Below, piece by piece: positions 17,949 through 25,752 of a DNA stretch of 64,000 nt. How positions within the stretch are numbered: position 1 is the stretch's first letter; each line of letters starts with the position of its first letter. This DNA is from Ruegeria lacuscaerulensis. GTDB lineage: Bacteria; Pseudomonadota; Alphaproteobacteria; Rhodobacterales; Rhodobacteraceae. The notes under the pieces were generated by a model. It saw nothing but the letters and a program-made list of their open reading frames with translations. It searched no databases and was not told where the DNA came from. The position numbers were made by a program, and so were the translations under genes. The stretch covers positions 1-64,000 of the forward strand of contig NZ_WPZL01000013.1 of the NCBI RefSeq assembly GCF_013031245.1, in the 5' to 3' direction.

Positions 17949-19748
17949 TTATTGTTTTACCACATTGATATTCGCGCTGTCGTCGTCCAGCGCGAGGCTG
18001 GTGTTCAGCGTCACGTGGTGGAACCGCGCGGCGACAAAGTCGTCGTGGATCGCGAAACCGACCGTGTAGGTCTGACCCGGCTCCAGCGGCACATCCCCCG
18101 GCGCGCCGGAATTCAGCGGCCGCGAGAAGACGACGGTCCACACACCACCGGACAGATTGGCCGAGGCGGCGATCTCACCGTCATTGACCACGCGCTGTTC
18201 CAGCAGATAGCCGTTGCTGGCACTGCCGTCCGCGTAGACACGCATCAGGTCCAGATAGGTGCCGTCAGCCAGGTATTGCTCAATCTGAGCTTCGGCCTCC
18301 AGCTTGTCCCAACCACCCAGCGGAGCGCCACGGCGGCCTTTGGTGTCGACTTCGGTCCGGCTTTCGCTGATGTACTTGGTCACCGTATCCTGAGTGCTCA
18401 GGCGGGCTGCAACATCGCCATTGGCGGCAATCGCATCTGCCTCGGGCGCGAAGGGCATATAGGTGTTGTCGGCGTGGCACGAGGCCCAGCAGCCCACCTG
18501 ATCGCCCAGCTCAATGCCGGTTCCGGTGATCATCATGGCAACCTTGATCTGGTTATCCGGATCCATCTTGCCGCCGTCGACAAAGGGCGCAGGGTTGTGT
18601 CCCGCGTCCGGCCATTGCATGCGGATGTACAGATTCTCATCGTCATGCGCAGCCTGAACGGTCGCGTCGATCACGCCACGTTTGCCGGGGATCGGCGTTG
18701 GCTCCAGATCACCACCAGCAACGATCTTGTTGCCGATTGTGTCCAGTTCCTTTGCGTGACAGGTCGAACACTGATCGCCGCCCTTGGTCAGCGGACGGGC
18801 ACCGCCGTGGAACTTGCCGTTCTGCACCCATTCAAACGAGGCCTGACCGGGGTAGAACAGTTTCAGATCCGCGCTTGCCACGGAATTCCAGTCGATGTTG
18901 CCACCGACATCGCTGCCACCGCTGCCACCGCCTGCGCTTGCAGGGGCTGCGGCTTCTTCTCCGCTTGCCTTGGAGCGCTCTTCGGCCACGGCTGCGTCAA
19001 CAGCAGCGGCGATCTGGGCCTGTACGGCTTCTTGCTGGGCTTTCTTGGCGGCTTTTTCCGCCTCAGCCTCGGCAGCTTCCTTGGCTTCGATCTTCGCGAG
19101 GCTTGCCATGTATTCCGGCGGGATCGGGCGGATGAAGGCCGGGTTCGGTGCCTCAAGTTCTTCCAGATACTCCTCATCGGCCCGGTCACGGGCGTCCGAG
19201 TGTGCAATCCCCTTGTGACAGTCGATGCAGGTCTGTCCGATCTCCATCGCATTCAAGTGCTGTTGACGCGCACGCGGTTTCTGGAATTCGGGCATCATTG
19301 ATTCGAAGTCATGGCAATTGCGACATTCGCGCGAGTCGGAGGATTTCATCCGCTCCCATTCGTTCATCGCCAGATGCACACGCTTGGCTTCGAACTTCTC
19401 GCGGGTGTTGATGGTGCCGACCATCTTGCCATACAGTTCTTTGGACGCCTTGATCTTGCGGATCATCTTGTGGGTCCAGTCCTTGGGCACGTGGCAGTCT
19501 GAACAGACTGCGCCGACGCCCGAGCGGTTCACGTCGTGGATCGTGCCCGTGTATTCTTCGTAGACGAAATCGCGCATCTCGTGGCACGAGATACAGAAAT
19601 CCTTGGTGTTGGTCGCTTCCATGGCGGTGTTGAACCCGCCCCAGAAGATGATGCCGGCGGCAAAGGCCGCAGCAATGCCGGCCACGGGCATTCCCCACAG
19701 GAAATACCGGCGCCAGATCGGTTTTTTCTTTTCCGGTTCGGAAGTCAT
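17949..19748 (-). CDS. NapC/NirT-type tetraheme quinol dehydrogenase fused to a C-terminal heme-binding domain
   Basis: The 599-residue protein begins with a single membrane anchor (residues about 14-38) and a NapC/NirT domain with four c-heme sites (CISCH 52-56, CSDCH 82-86, CRNCH 142-146, CIDCH 174-178). Next is an Ala/Glu/Lys-rich, probably helical linker (about 217-275) and a Gly-rich stretch. The C-terminal domain resembles cytochrome c-552/ethylbenzene-dehydrogenase-type heme-binding domains and carries CSTCH at 327-331 and a CWASCH site (CxxxCH) at 420-425. It lies between nirS and a cupredoxin, so it is a likely quinol-to-periplasm electron route for nitrite reduction. The C-terminal assignment is from motif memory. 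Confidence 0.82.
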   Translation of the reverse strand: MTSEPEKKKPIWRRYFLWGMPVAGIAAAFAAGIIFWGGFNTAMEATNTKDFCISCHEMRDFVYEEYTGTIHDVNRSGVGAVCSDCHVPKDWTHKMIRKIKASKELYGKMVGTINTREKFEAKRVHLAMNEWERMKSSDSRECRNCHDFESMMPEFQKPRARQQHLNAMEIGQTCIDCHKGIAHSDARDRADEEYLEELEAPNPAFIRPIPPEYMASLAKIEAKEAAEAEAEKAAKKAQQEAVQAQIAAAVDAAVAEERSKASGEEAAAPASAGGGSGGSDVGGNIDWNSVASADLKLFYPGQASFEWVQNGKFHGGARPLTKGGDQCSTCHAKELDTIGNKIVAGGDLEPTPIPGKRGVIDATVQAAHDDENLYIRMQWPDAGHNPAPFVDGGKMDPDNQIKVAMMITGTGIELGDQVGCWASCHADNTYMPFAPEADAIAANGDVAARLSTQDTVTKYISESRTEVDTKGRRGAPLGGWDKLEAEAQIEQYLADGTYLDLMRVYADGSASNGYLLEQRVVNDGEIAASANLSGGVWTVVFSRPLNSGAPGDVPLEPGQTYTVGFAIHDDFVAARFHHVTLNTSLALDDDSANINVVKQ

Positions 19749-19822
19749 ATCCGGGCTCCGTTTTGGCTGTCTTGTCTGGCCCTGGGTGGCAGGCCGGTGA
19801 GTTTGGCTGAGTGGTCAAACGA

Positions 19823-19853
19823 GGAAAGGGCGGGCGAGGGGCCCGCCCTTTCC
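19823..19853 (-). promoter_or_regulatory. Strong intercistronic stem-loop after nirS
   Basis: A perfect 13-bp stem (GGAAAGGGCGGGC with GCCCGCCCTTTCC) with a 5-base loop lies 20 bases after the nirS stop. There is no clear T-tract on the minus strand. It may stabilise nirS mRNA or partly terminate before the multiheme gene, giving more NirS than downstream products. Confidence 0.7.
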
Positions 19854-19872
19854 GGTTTTGGCTGAGAACCCG

Positions 19873-21549
19873 TCAGGTGACGTGGTTCGAGCGGTTGTAG
19901 ACGTTGAACTTGCCGGTCGGAGCATAGAGCCCCTCAATGCGGCCGATTTCTTCCAGCGTCTTGGCGTCGAAGATCACGATCTGACCGTTGGGCTCTTTCG
20001 AGTCCGACAGGTTCCACTTGGAGACCCAGACCTCGGTCCCATCCGCGTTGAACTCGAAGTGAACGGCAGCGCTGCCTTCGTCTTCGGTGATCTGGATGGT
20101 TTTCACGATCTCGCCGGTCTCTTTCGAGATGACTTGTACCGACTGCTGAATTTCCGGTTCCGGATGCTTGGTCTGGTCAGCCCAGATATAGTCCGAATTC
20201 GGGTGGGTCCGTACAAACAGGCCGGGGCCATCGGTTTCCACTTCGTAGCAGGTCTTCCAAGCCTGATCCGGATGACCTTCCGGGTCGTTGCCCCAGACCG
20301 TCACGGTGCCAACACCAAGGTGGGTTGTGCCAGCGACCGGGCCGCAATTCGGGTCAACCCAGTTGGCGCCAGGGCCAGGGTGCGGCAGCGCGGCGGTGTC
20401 GATCATCGCCTCAAGCTTGTGAGTTTCGGTGTCGACGACAACCATCTTGTTCGACGCGTTTGCGGCGATCTGGAAGTAACGGCCTGTCGGGTCAAAGAAC
20501 CCGTCATGCAGGAACTTGGCCGAGTTGATCTTGTCGATCCGCAGGTTGTCGAGGTCGGTATAGTCAACTTGCCACAGCTGACCCAGCTCTTTCACTGCAA
20601 CGATCCAGGTGGGTTCGTTTGGCGTGGTGTAGATAGCGGCCACGCGGGCCTCTTCTACGTAGTCACCGTCCACGTTAACGCCGCGGGTCGATACGACCTT
20701 GACCGGCTCCATGGTCTGCGCATCAACGATCGCGAAGTGCGGCGGCCAGTAGCCACCACCGATGACGTATTTGCCGTCGCCGGAAACGGCAACGTCGCGG
20801 GCGTCATAGGCGATTTTGACTTCGGAAACCAACATCTTGTCCGGCGTCTGCCAGAGGTCGATCTTGGTCATCTTGCCGTCACGGCCCATGGTGTACCAGA
20901 AGCGGCCGGGGTTTTCCGGTTCGGTAATGCTGTGGTGCTCTGATGCTTTCAGAACGTGGACAGCATAACCGGTTGGGATGTGCGTCAGCACTTCCTTGGT
21001 GTCACCGTCGATAACGGCCACTTTACCCACGTCACGTTCGATGACGACGAAGAAGTTTTCCCAGTTGCGACCGTGCAGCGGCTCGGTCGGATAGTCGGCT
21101 TCTTCGACATAGACCTTGCGGGTCTCTTTCATCTGATCCAGCGACATCTCAGGCGGCTTGGGGGCCTCCATCTGGATATAGGTCGCCATATCCTTGATTT
21201 CCTGCTCGGTCATGATGTCCGAGAAGTTGTTCATCCCGCCTTCGGTACCCCAGGCAATGATTTTTTCAAGACGTTCCTGCCCGAGTGCAAGGGTTCCGCC
21301 TTCGGTCACAGTACCGTCGGCTGCGGTTTTCTTCCAATGTGGTTCAAGGCTCTTGCCGGTGGCGCCTTTGCGCAAAACGCCGTGGCAGCCTGCGCATTGT
21401 TCGAAATAGAGCTGCTTGGACGACTCAAATGCTTCGTCGCTAAGTGTTGGCTCTTCGGCAAAGGCTGGCGCGGCGACACTGCCCAGCAGCATTGCCAAAC
21501 CGGCCCCGAAGGCGCGGCCAGTTTTGTTGTAGCTGATTCCAAGTGACAT
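19873..21549 (-). CDS. nirS: Cytochrome cd1 nitrite reductase NirS
   Basis: The 558-residue periplasmic enzyme reduces nitrite to NO. It has a signal peptide ending in APAFA, a c-heme site CAGCHGVLRKGATG at residues 52-65 and an eight-bladed d1 propeller. Histidines for d1 chemistry are in LPHPGPGANW and TTHLGVG. The ATG at MSLGIS follows GGAGAG and is preferred to a GTG two codons earlier. A DNR-type box lies 63 bases upstream. NirS makes this a cd1-type denitrifier, with no nirK in the window. Confidence 0.97.
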   Translation of the reverse strand: MSLGISYNKTGRAFGAGLAMLLGSVAAPAFAEEPTLSDEAFESSKQLYFEQCAGCHGVLRKGATGKSLEPHWKKTAADGTVTEGGTLALGQERLEKIIAWGTEGGMNNFSDIMTEQEIKDMATYIQMEAPKPPEMSLDQMKETRKVYVEEADYPTEPLHGRNWENFFVVIERDVGKVAVIDGDTKEVLTHIPTGYAVHVLKASEHHSITEPENPGRFWYTMGRDGKMTKIDLWQTPDKMLVSEVKIAYDARDVAVSGDGKYVIGGGYWPPHFAIVDAQTMEPVKVVSTRGVNVDGDYVEEARVAAIYTTPNEPTWIVAVKELGQLWQVDYTDLDNLRIDKINSAKFLHDGFFDPTGRYFQIAANASNKMVVVDTETHKLEAMIDTAALPHPGPGANWVDPNCGPVAGTTHLGVGTVTVWGNDPEGHPDQAWKTCYEVETDGPGLFVRTHPNSDYIWADQTKHPEPEIQQSVQVISKETGEIVKTIQITEDEGSAAVHFEFNADGTEVWVSKWNLSDSKEPNGQIVIFDAKTLEEIGRIEGLYAPTGKFNVYNRSNHVT

Positions 21550-21611
21550 GATCACTCTCCATTTGCGTGGTGAGGCAAGCCTAAGGGTGAGGCATTGGAG
21601 CCGGGCACTCC

Positions 21612-21625
21612 TTGACCAAAGTCAA
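21612..21625 (-). promoter_or_regulatory. Perfect FNR/DNR-type box upstream of nirS
   Basis: TTGACCAAAGTCAA is an exact TTGAC-N4-GTCAA dyad 63 bases upstream of the nirS ATG. It is the most perfect of the boxes in this window and suits activation of nirS by the DNR/NnrR-like protein encoded at 29.9 kb. Confidence 0.88.
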
Positions 21626-21716
21626 CGGAAGGGGTGGAAACCGGGCTGCAGCAAGGGCGAAACGGCAAAAAAACTGCAGAAAAACCAATGTTTCAGGCTC
21701 ATGTTTTCCAATGGTT

Positions 21717-21730
21717 TTGATTTTGGTTAA
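21717..21730 (+). promoter_or_regulatory. FNR/DNR-type box upstream of nnrS
   Basis: TTGATTTTGGTTAA (TTGAT-N4-GTTAA) lies 55 bases before the nnrS ATG. This is the same spacing seen at nosC, norC and hemA, so nnrS probably has its own promoter rather than sharing the nirS box. Confidence 0.68.
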
Positions 21731-21784
21731 GTCGCGCGGACAGGAGGGCTGTTACGGCTGGCAAAACGGCCAAGGAGAGCAGCC

Positions 21785-22966
21785 ATGCCCGCAATAATCA
21801 CCCGCATACTGGGCGAAGGGTTCCGAGTCTTTTTTCTGTCCGCCGGTCTCTACGGCCTTTTTGTCGGGCTGGTCTGGGGTCTGTGGCTGGCGGTGCCGTA
21901 TATGGCGCCCGATTATGGCATTACGCCGCCTATGTGGCACGCGCATGAGATGATTTTCGGATATGCCACTGCGGCACTGGGAGGGTTCTTCCTGACCGCG
22001 GTGCCAAACTGGACCGGCGCACCAGATGCGCGTGCGCGATTCATTACCTTGGCCGCCGGGTTGTGGCTGGCCGGTCGAATGGCAATGTGGTTTTCGGGGA
22101 TGCTGCCGCCTGTTCTAGTGGCGCTGGTCGATCTGGCTTTTGTGCCGATTCTGGCCGCCAAGATTGCGACGCAGCTGATCCGCCGACCGAAACCCCAGAA
22201 CATGATATTCCTGCTGCTATTGACGTTCATCTGGGTGGCGGATCTGCTGACCCATCTGGAGTGGATCGGGGTCACAAACGACACTCTGCAATCCGGGCTG
22301 CGCTCGGGGTTGCTGTCGCTATGCGCCATGATTGCCATTCTGGGCGGGCGGATCACGCCGGCCTTTACCAGGAACGCAATGAAACGCGCGGGTGTGCCGG
22401 AGGCGGACTGGCCGGTCTCAGTGGCTGCTTTCGAAAAGGCCGGCATGGTGCTGGCCTTAATACTCCCACTGAGCGTGCTGGCTTTGGGCGTAGGGGCCGT
22501 GGCCGGGTTGGTGGCTCTGGTTCTGGGAGTTGTTCAGATCTTGCGTATGGCGCGTTGGCGCGCGCGCTGGGCTGCCCGTCAGCCGATTCTTCTTGCGCTG
22601 CACATGGGACTTGGGATGCTGGCGCTGGGGCTGATCCTTTGGGGGCTGGCGGTGCTGGGCATTGGTAATGAGGTTGCCGCACTGCATGTTCTGGGTATTG
22701 GTTGCGTGGGCGGCATGACCCTGGCGGTCATGAGCCGCGCCGCGCTTGGCCACAGCGGCCGTGCGCTTGTTGCACCCGGACCCATGGTTGTGGCCTATGG
22801 GCTGATGGCCGTAGCTGCTGTGTCCCGCTGGGTCGGGACGGATCTGAACGCGGGCTATTTGGTTGCGATGTTGCTGTCGGATGGTCTGTGGGTCAGCGCC
22901 TTTGCGCTATACCTGATCGCCATGTGGCCTGCGCTGACAGGTCCCCGGACGGAACGTTCGGCGTGA
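21785..22966 (+). CDS. nnrS: NnrS, heme-copper membrane protein for NO tolerance
   Basis: The 393-residue protein has about twelve hydrophobic segments. It has the NnrS signature histidines in PPMWHAHEMIFGYATAALGGF, TAVPNWTG, ILGGRITPAFTRNAM and ALHVLGIGCVGGMTLAVMSRA. NnrS proteins protect against NO-related stress and are co-regulated with NO reductase. It is divergent from nirS and upstream of norC, with an AGGAGAG ribosome site. Confidence 0.93.
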   Translation: MPAIITRILGEGFRVFFLSAGLYGLFVGLVWGLWLAVPYMAPDYGITPPMWHAHEMIFGYATAALGGFFLTAVPNWTGAPDARARFITLAAGLWLAGRMAMWFSGMLPPVLVALVDLAFVPILAAKIATQLIRRPKPQNMIFLLLLTFIWVADLLTHLEWIGVTNDTLQSGLRSGLLSLCAMIAILGGRITPAFTRNAMKRAGVPEADWPVSVAAFEKAGMVLALILPLSVLALGVGAVAGLVALVLGVVQILRMARWRARWAARQPILLALHMGLGMLALGLILWGLAVLGIGNEVAALHVLGIGCVGGMTLAVMSRAALGHSGRALVAPGPMVVAYGLMAVAAVSRWVGTDLNAGYLVAMLLSDGLWVSAFALYLIAMWPALTGPRTERSA

Positions 22967-22988
22967 ATTTCATTTCATTGCGCAAGTC

Positions 22989-23002
22989 TTGACTTTCGTT
23001 AA
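22989..23002 (+). promoter_or_regulatory. FNR/DNR-type box upstream of norC
   Basis: TTGACTTTCGTTAA (TTGAC-N4-GTTAA) lies 63 bases before the norC ATG in the 99-base nnrS-norC gap, positioned for class II activation of the nor operon. Confidence 0.82.
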
Positions 23003-23065
23003 GGCGACACCATGGCCCACCCGTCATGTTGATCAGACTAGCTAATCTGCGCAAAGGAGAGCGCA

Positions 23066-23515
23066 ATGCGAGAAGTCATGACCAAGAGCATGGCTCGCAA
23101 TATATTCTATGGCGGGTCACTGTTCTTTATTCTTATCTTTTTGGCCCTGTCGGCCCATTCCCACTGGTATATCGTCAATTCCGAGAATGCGGCGAAACTC
23201 GATGACAGCGTGGTCCGGGGCAAGCACGTCTGGGAAAAACACGCCTGCGTCAACTGTCACTCGATCCTGGGTGAAGGCGCCTATTTCGCCCCCGAGGTAG
23301 GCAACGTGATGACGCGTTGGGGTGTGCTGGACGACCCGGAATCAGCCTTTGAATCCCTCAAGGGCTGGATGGAGGCGCAGCCGACTGGCATTCCCGGTCG
23401 TCGACAGATGCCCAATTTCAACCTCAGCGACGAAGAAATCCGCGACCTGACCAACTTCCTGATCTGGACGGACAATATCGACGCTCAGGACTGGCCGCCC
23501 AACGAGGCGGGCTGA
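23066..23515 (+). CDS. norC: NO reductase subunit C, NorC
   Basis: The 149-residue protein has one membrane anchor (residues about 12-32) and a periplasmic cytochrome c with CVNCHSILGEGAYFAPEV (C61-H65) and an axial methionine in RRQMPNFNLS. It feeds electrons to NorB. The start follows AAAGGAG. norB begins 15 bases after its stop. Confidence 0.97.
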   Translation: MREVMTKSMARNIFYGGSLFFILIFLALSAHSHWYIVNSENAAKLDDSVVRGKHVWEKHACVNCHSILGEGAYFAPEVGNVMTRWGVLDDPESAFESLKGWMEAQPTGIPGRRQMPNFNLSDEEIRDLTNFLIWTDNIDAQDWPPNEAG

Positions 23516-23530
23516 GAAGGGAACGGAGAA

Positions 23531-24931
23531 ATGAAATACGAATCCCAAAAAGTGGCCTACGCCTATTTTGCCGTGGCAATGGCCCTGTTCGCGATCCAGG
23601 TAACCGGCGGTCTGATAGCCGGCTGGATCTACGTGTCGCCCAATTTCCTGAGTGAGCTGCTGCCGTTCAACATTGTACGGATGCTGCACACCAACGCACT
23701 GATCGTCTGGCTGATCCTGGGCTTCTTCGGCGCGGCATACTTCCTGATCCCGGAAGAGTCCGAGCGCGAGTTGCACTCGACCAAGCTGGCGTATCTGCAA
23801 TTGCTGATCCTTGTGGTCGGTACGCTGGGCGCAGTGCTTACCTACACATTCAACCTGTTCGAAGGTAACTGGTTGTTGGGCAAAGAGGGACGCGAGTTCC
23901 TTGAACAACCCAAATGGGTCAAGGCGGGCATTGTCGTTGCCGCGCTGATCTTCCTCTACAACATCTCGATGACGGTGCTGAAGGGCAAGAAGACCGCGAT
24001 CTCGAACATCCTGCTTCTGGGCCTCTGGGGTCTGGCGCTGCTGTTCCTGTTCGCCTTCTACAACCCAGGCAACCTGTCCCTCGACAAACAATACTGGTGG
24101 TATGTTGTCCACCTGTGGGTTGAAGGTGTGTGGGAACTGATCATGGCTTCGATCCTGGCCTATCTGATGCTGAAGCTGACAGGTGTTGACCGTGAGGTGG
24201 TCGAGAAATGGCTTTACGTTATCGTTGCTGCCGCACTGTTCTCGGGCATCCTGGGTACAGGCCACCACTACTACTGGATCGGTACGCCTGCGTACTGGCA
24301 GTGGATCGGTTCGATCTTCTCGAGCCTTGAGGTGATCCCGTTCTTCGCGATGATGGCCTTTGCTTTCGTCATGGTCTGGAAAGGTCGCCGAGACCACCCC
24401 AACAAGGCCGCACTGCTGTGGTCGCTGGGCTGTGCCACGCTGGCGTTCTTTGGCGCGGGCGTCTGGGGCTTCCTGCATACGCTGCACGGGGTGAACTACT
24501 ATACCCACGGCACGCAGATCACGGCTGCCCACGGTCACCTGGCCTTCTACGGTGCTTATGTCTGCCTCAACCTGGCGATCTTCACCTATGCGATGCCGAT
24601 CCTGAAGAACCGTGATCCGTACAATCAGGTGCTGAACATGGCGTCCTTCTGGCTGATGACTGGCGGTATGGTCTTCATGACCTTCGTGCTGACCTTTGCC
24701 GGAACCGTGCAAACGCACATGCAGCGTGTGGTCGGAGACTACTTCATGGATGTGCAGGATCAGGTCGCGATCTTCTACTGGATGCGCTTCGGTGCCGGTC
24801 TGGTCGTGGTCATCGGTGCCCTGCTGTTCATCTACTCGATCTGGGTTCCGCGCAAAGAAGTGCTCGAACCTGGCCCGGTCGAGCGTGAACGTCTGGACAA
24901 CGATCCTGATCACGTAGCGACGGAGTCATGA
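23531..24931 (+). CDS. norB: NO reductase catalytic subunit, NorB
   Basis: The 466-residue heme-copper-oxidase relative has twelve predicted membrane helices. Conserved histidines for heme b, heme b3 and FeB lie in VRMLHTNALIVW, GTGHHYYWIG and TAAHGHLAFYGAY. It reduces two NO to N2O in the inner membrane using electrons from NorC (cNOR type, no quinol-oxidase extension). The stop overlaps the norQ ATG (ATGA). Confidence 0.97.
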   Translation: MKYESQKVAYAYFAVAMALFAIQVTGGLIAGWIYVSPNFLSELLPFNIVRMLHTNALIVWLILGFFGAAYFLIPEESERELHSTKLAYLQLLILVVGTLGAVLTYTFNLFEGNWLLGKEGREFLEQPKWVKAGIVVAALIFLYNISMTVLKGKKTAISNILLLGLWGLALLFLFAFYNPGNLSLDKQYWWYVVHLWVEGVWELIMASILAYLMLKLTGVDREVVEKWLYVIVAAALFSGILGTGHHYYWIGTPAYWQWIGSIFSSLEVIPFFAMMAFAFVMVWKGRRDHPNKAALLWSLGCATLAFFGAGVWGFLHTLHGVNYYTHGTQITAAHGHLAFYGAYVCLNLAIFTYAMPILKNRDPYNQVLNMASFWLMTGGMVFMTFVLTFAGTVQTHMQRVVGDYFMDVQDQVAIFYWMRFGAGLVVVIGALLFIYSIWVPRKEVLEPGPVERERLDNDPDHVATES

Positions 24932-25743
24932 TCATGGACGGCTCCATGAAACTGGGAACGGGGGCGGCTGACGCCCCCTTCTACCTGCCCCAAGGCGATG
25001 AATGCGACGTGTTCGCCGCCGCTTATACGAATAACCTGCCGGTTCTGCTGAAAGGGCCGACGGGCTGCGGCAAGACCCGCTTTGTGTCTCATATGGCCGC
25101 CAGCCTTGGCCGCCCGCTTTATACTGTAGCCTGCCACGACGACCTGGCCGCCGCTGACCTGATCGGCCGCTATCTGCTGAAAGGAGGCGAGACCGTTTGG
25201 GTTGATGGCCCCCTGACACGTGCGGTGCGCGAAGGCGCGATCTGTTACCTCGACGAGGTAGTCGAGGCCCGCAAGGACGTCACCGTCGTGTTGCACCCGC
25301 TGACCGACGACCGGCGCATCCTGCCGATCGACCGCACCGGAGAAGAGCTTGAGGCCGCTCCCGGTTTCATGCTGGTGGCCTCGTACAACCCCGGTTATCA
25401 GAATATCCTGAAAACCCTGAAACCCTCGACCCGGCAACGGTTCATCTCGCTCGAGTTCGACTTCCCGTCGCCCGAGATGGAGGCCGAGGTTGTCGCCCAG
25501 GAAAGCGGGCTGGCGCTGGAGCGCTGCAAGCCGCTGATCCGGTTGGCGAACAAGCTGCGCGGGCTCAAGGGTCAGGATCTTGAGGAAGGCGTTTCCACCC
25601 GTCTGGTTGTTTATGCCGCGACGCTGATCGCACAGGGCATGTCGACCGACCGCGCCATCCTTGCCGCTATGATCGAACCTCTGACCGATGACGAGGATAT
25701 CAAACGCGGGCTCCTCGATCTTGTCACGGCTGTCTTTGGGTGA
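24928..25743 (+). CDS. norQ: NorQ, AAA+ MoxR-type ATPase for NorCB activation
   Basis: The 271-residue cytoplasmic ATPase has Walker A GPTGCGKT (residues 43-50), Walker B-like ICYLDEVVEA and sensor SYNPGYQN. NorQ with NorD assembles or activates NorCB, including insertion of FeB. The first ATG overlaps the norB stop. A second ATG six bases later has better spacing from GGAG and may be the real start. Confidence 0.94.
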   Translation: MIMDGSMKLGTGAADAPFYLPQGDECDVFAAAYTNNLPVLLKGPTGCGKTRFVSHMAASLGRPLYTVACHDDLAAADLIGRYLLKGGETVWVDGPLTRAVREGAICYLDEVVEARKDVTVVLHPLTDDRRILPIDRTGEELEAAPGFMLVASYNPGYQNILKTLKPSTRQRFISLEFDFPSPEMEAEVVAQESGLALERCKPLIRLANKLRGLKGQDLEEGVSTRLVVYAATLIAQGMSTDRAILAAMIEPLTDDEDIKRGLLDLVTAVFG

Positions 25744-25752
25744 GGCCGGCCG

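Noticed and set aside
23342-24913. 523-codon open frame on the minus strand opposite norB
   Set aside because: It has low complexity in His, Gln and Asp and lies entirely antisense to the well conserved norB.
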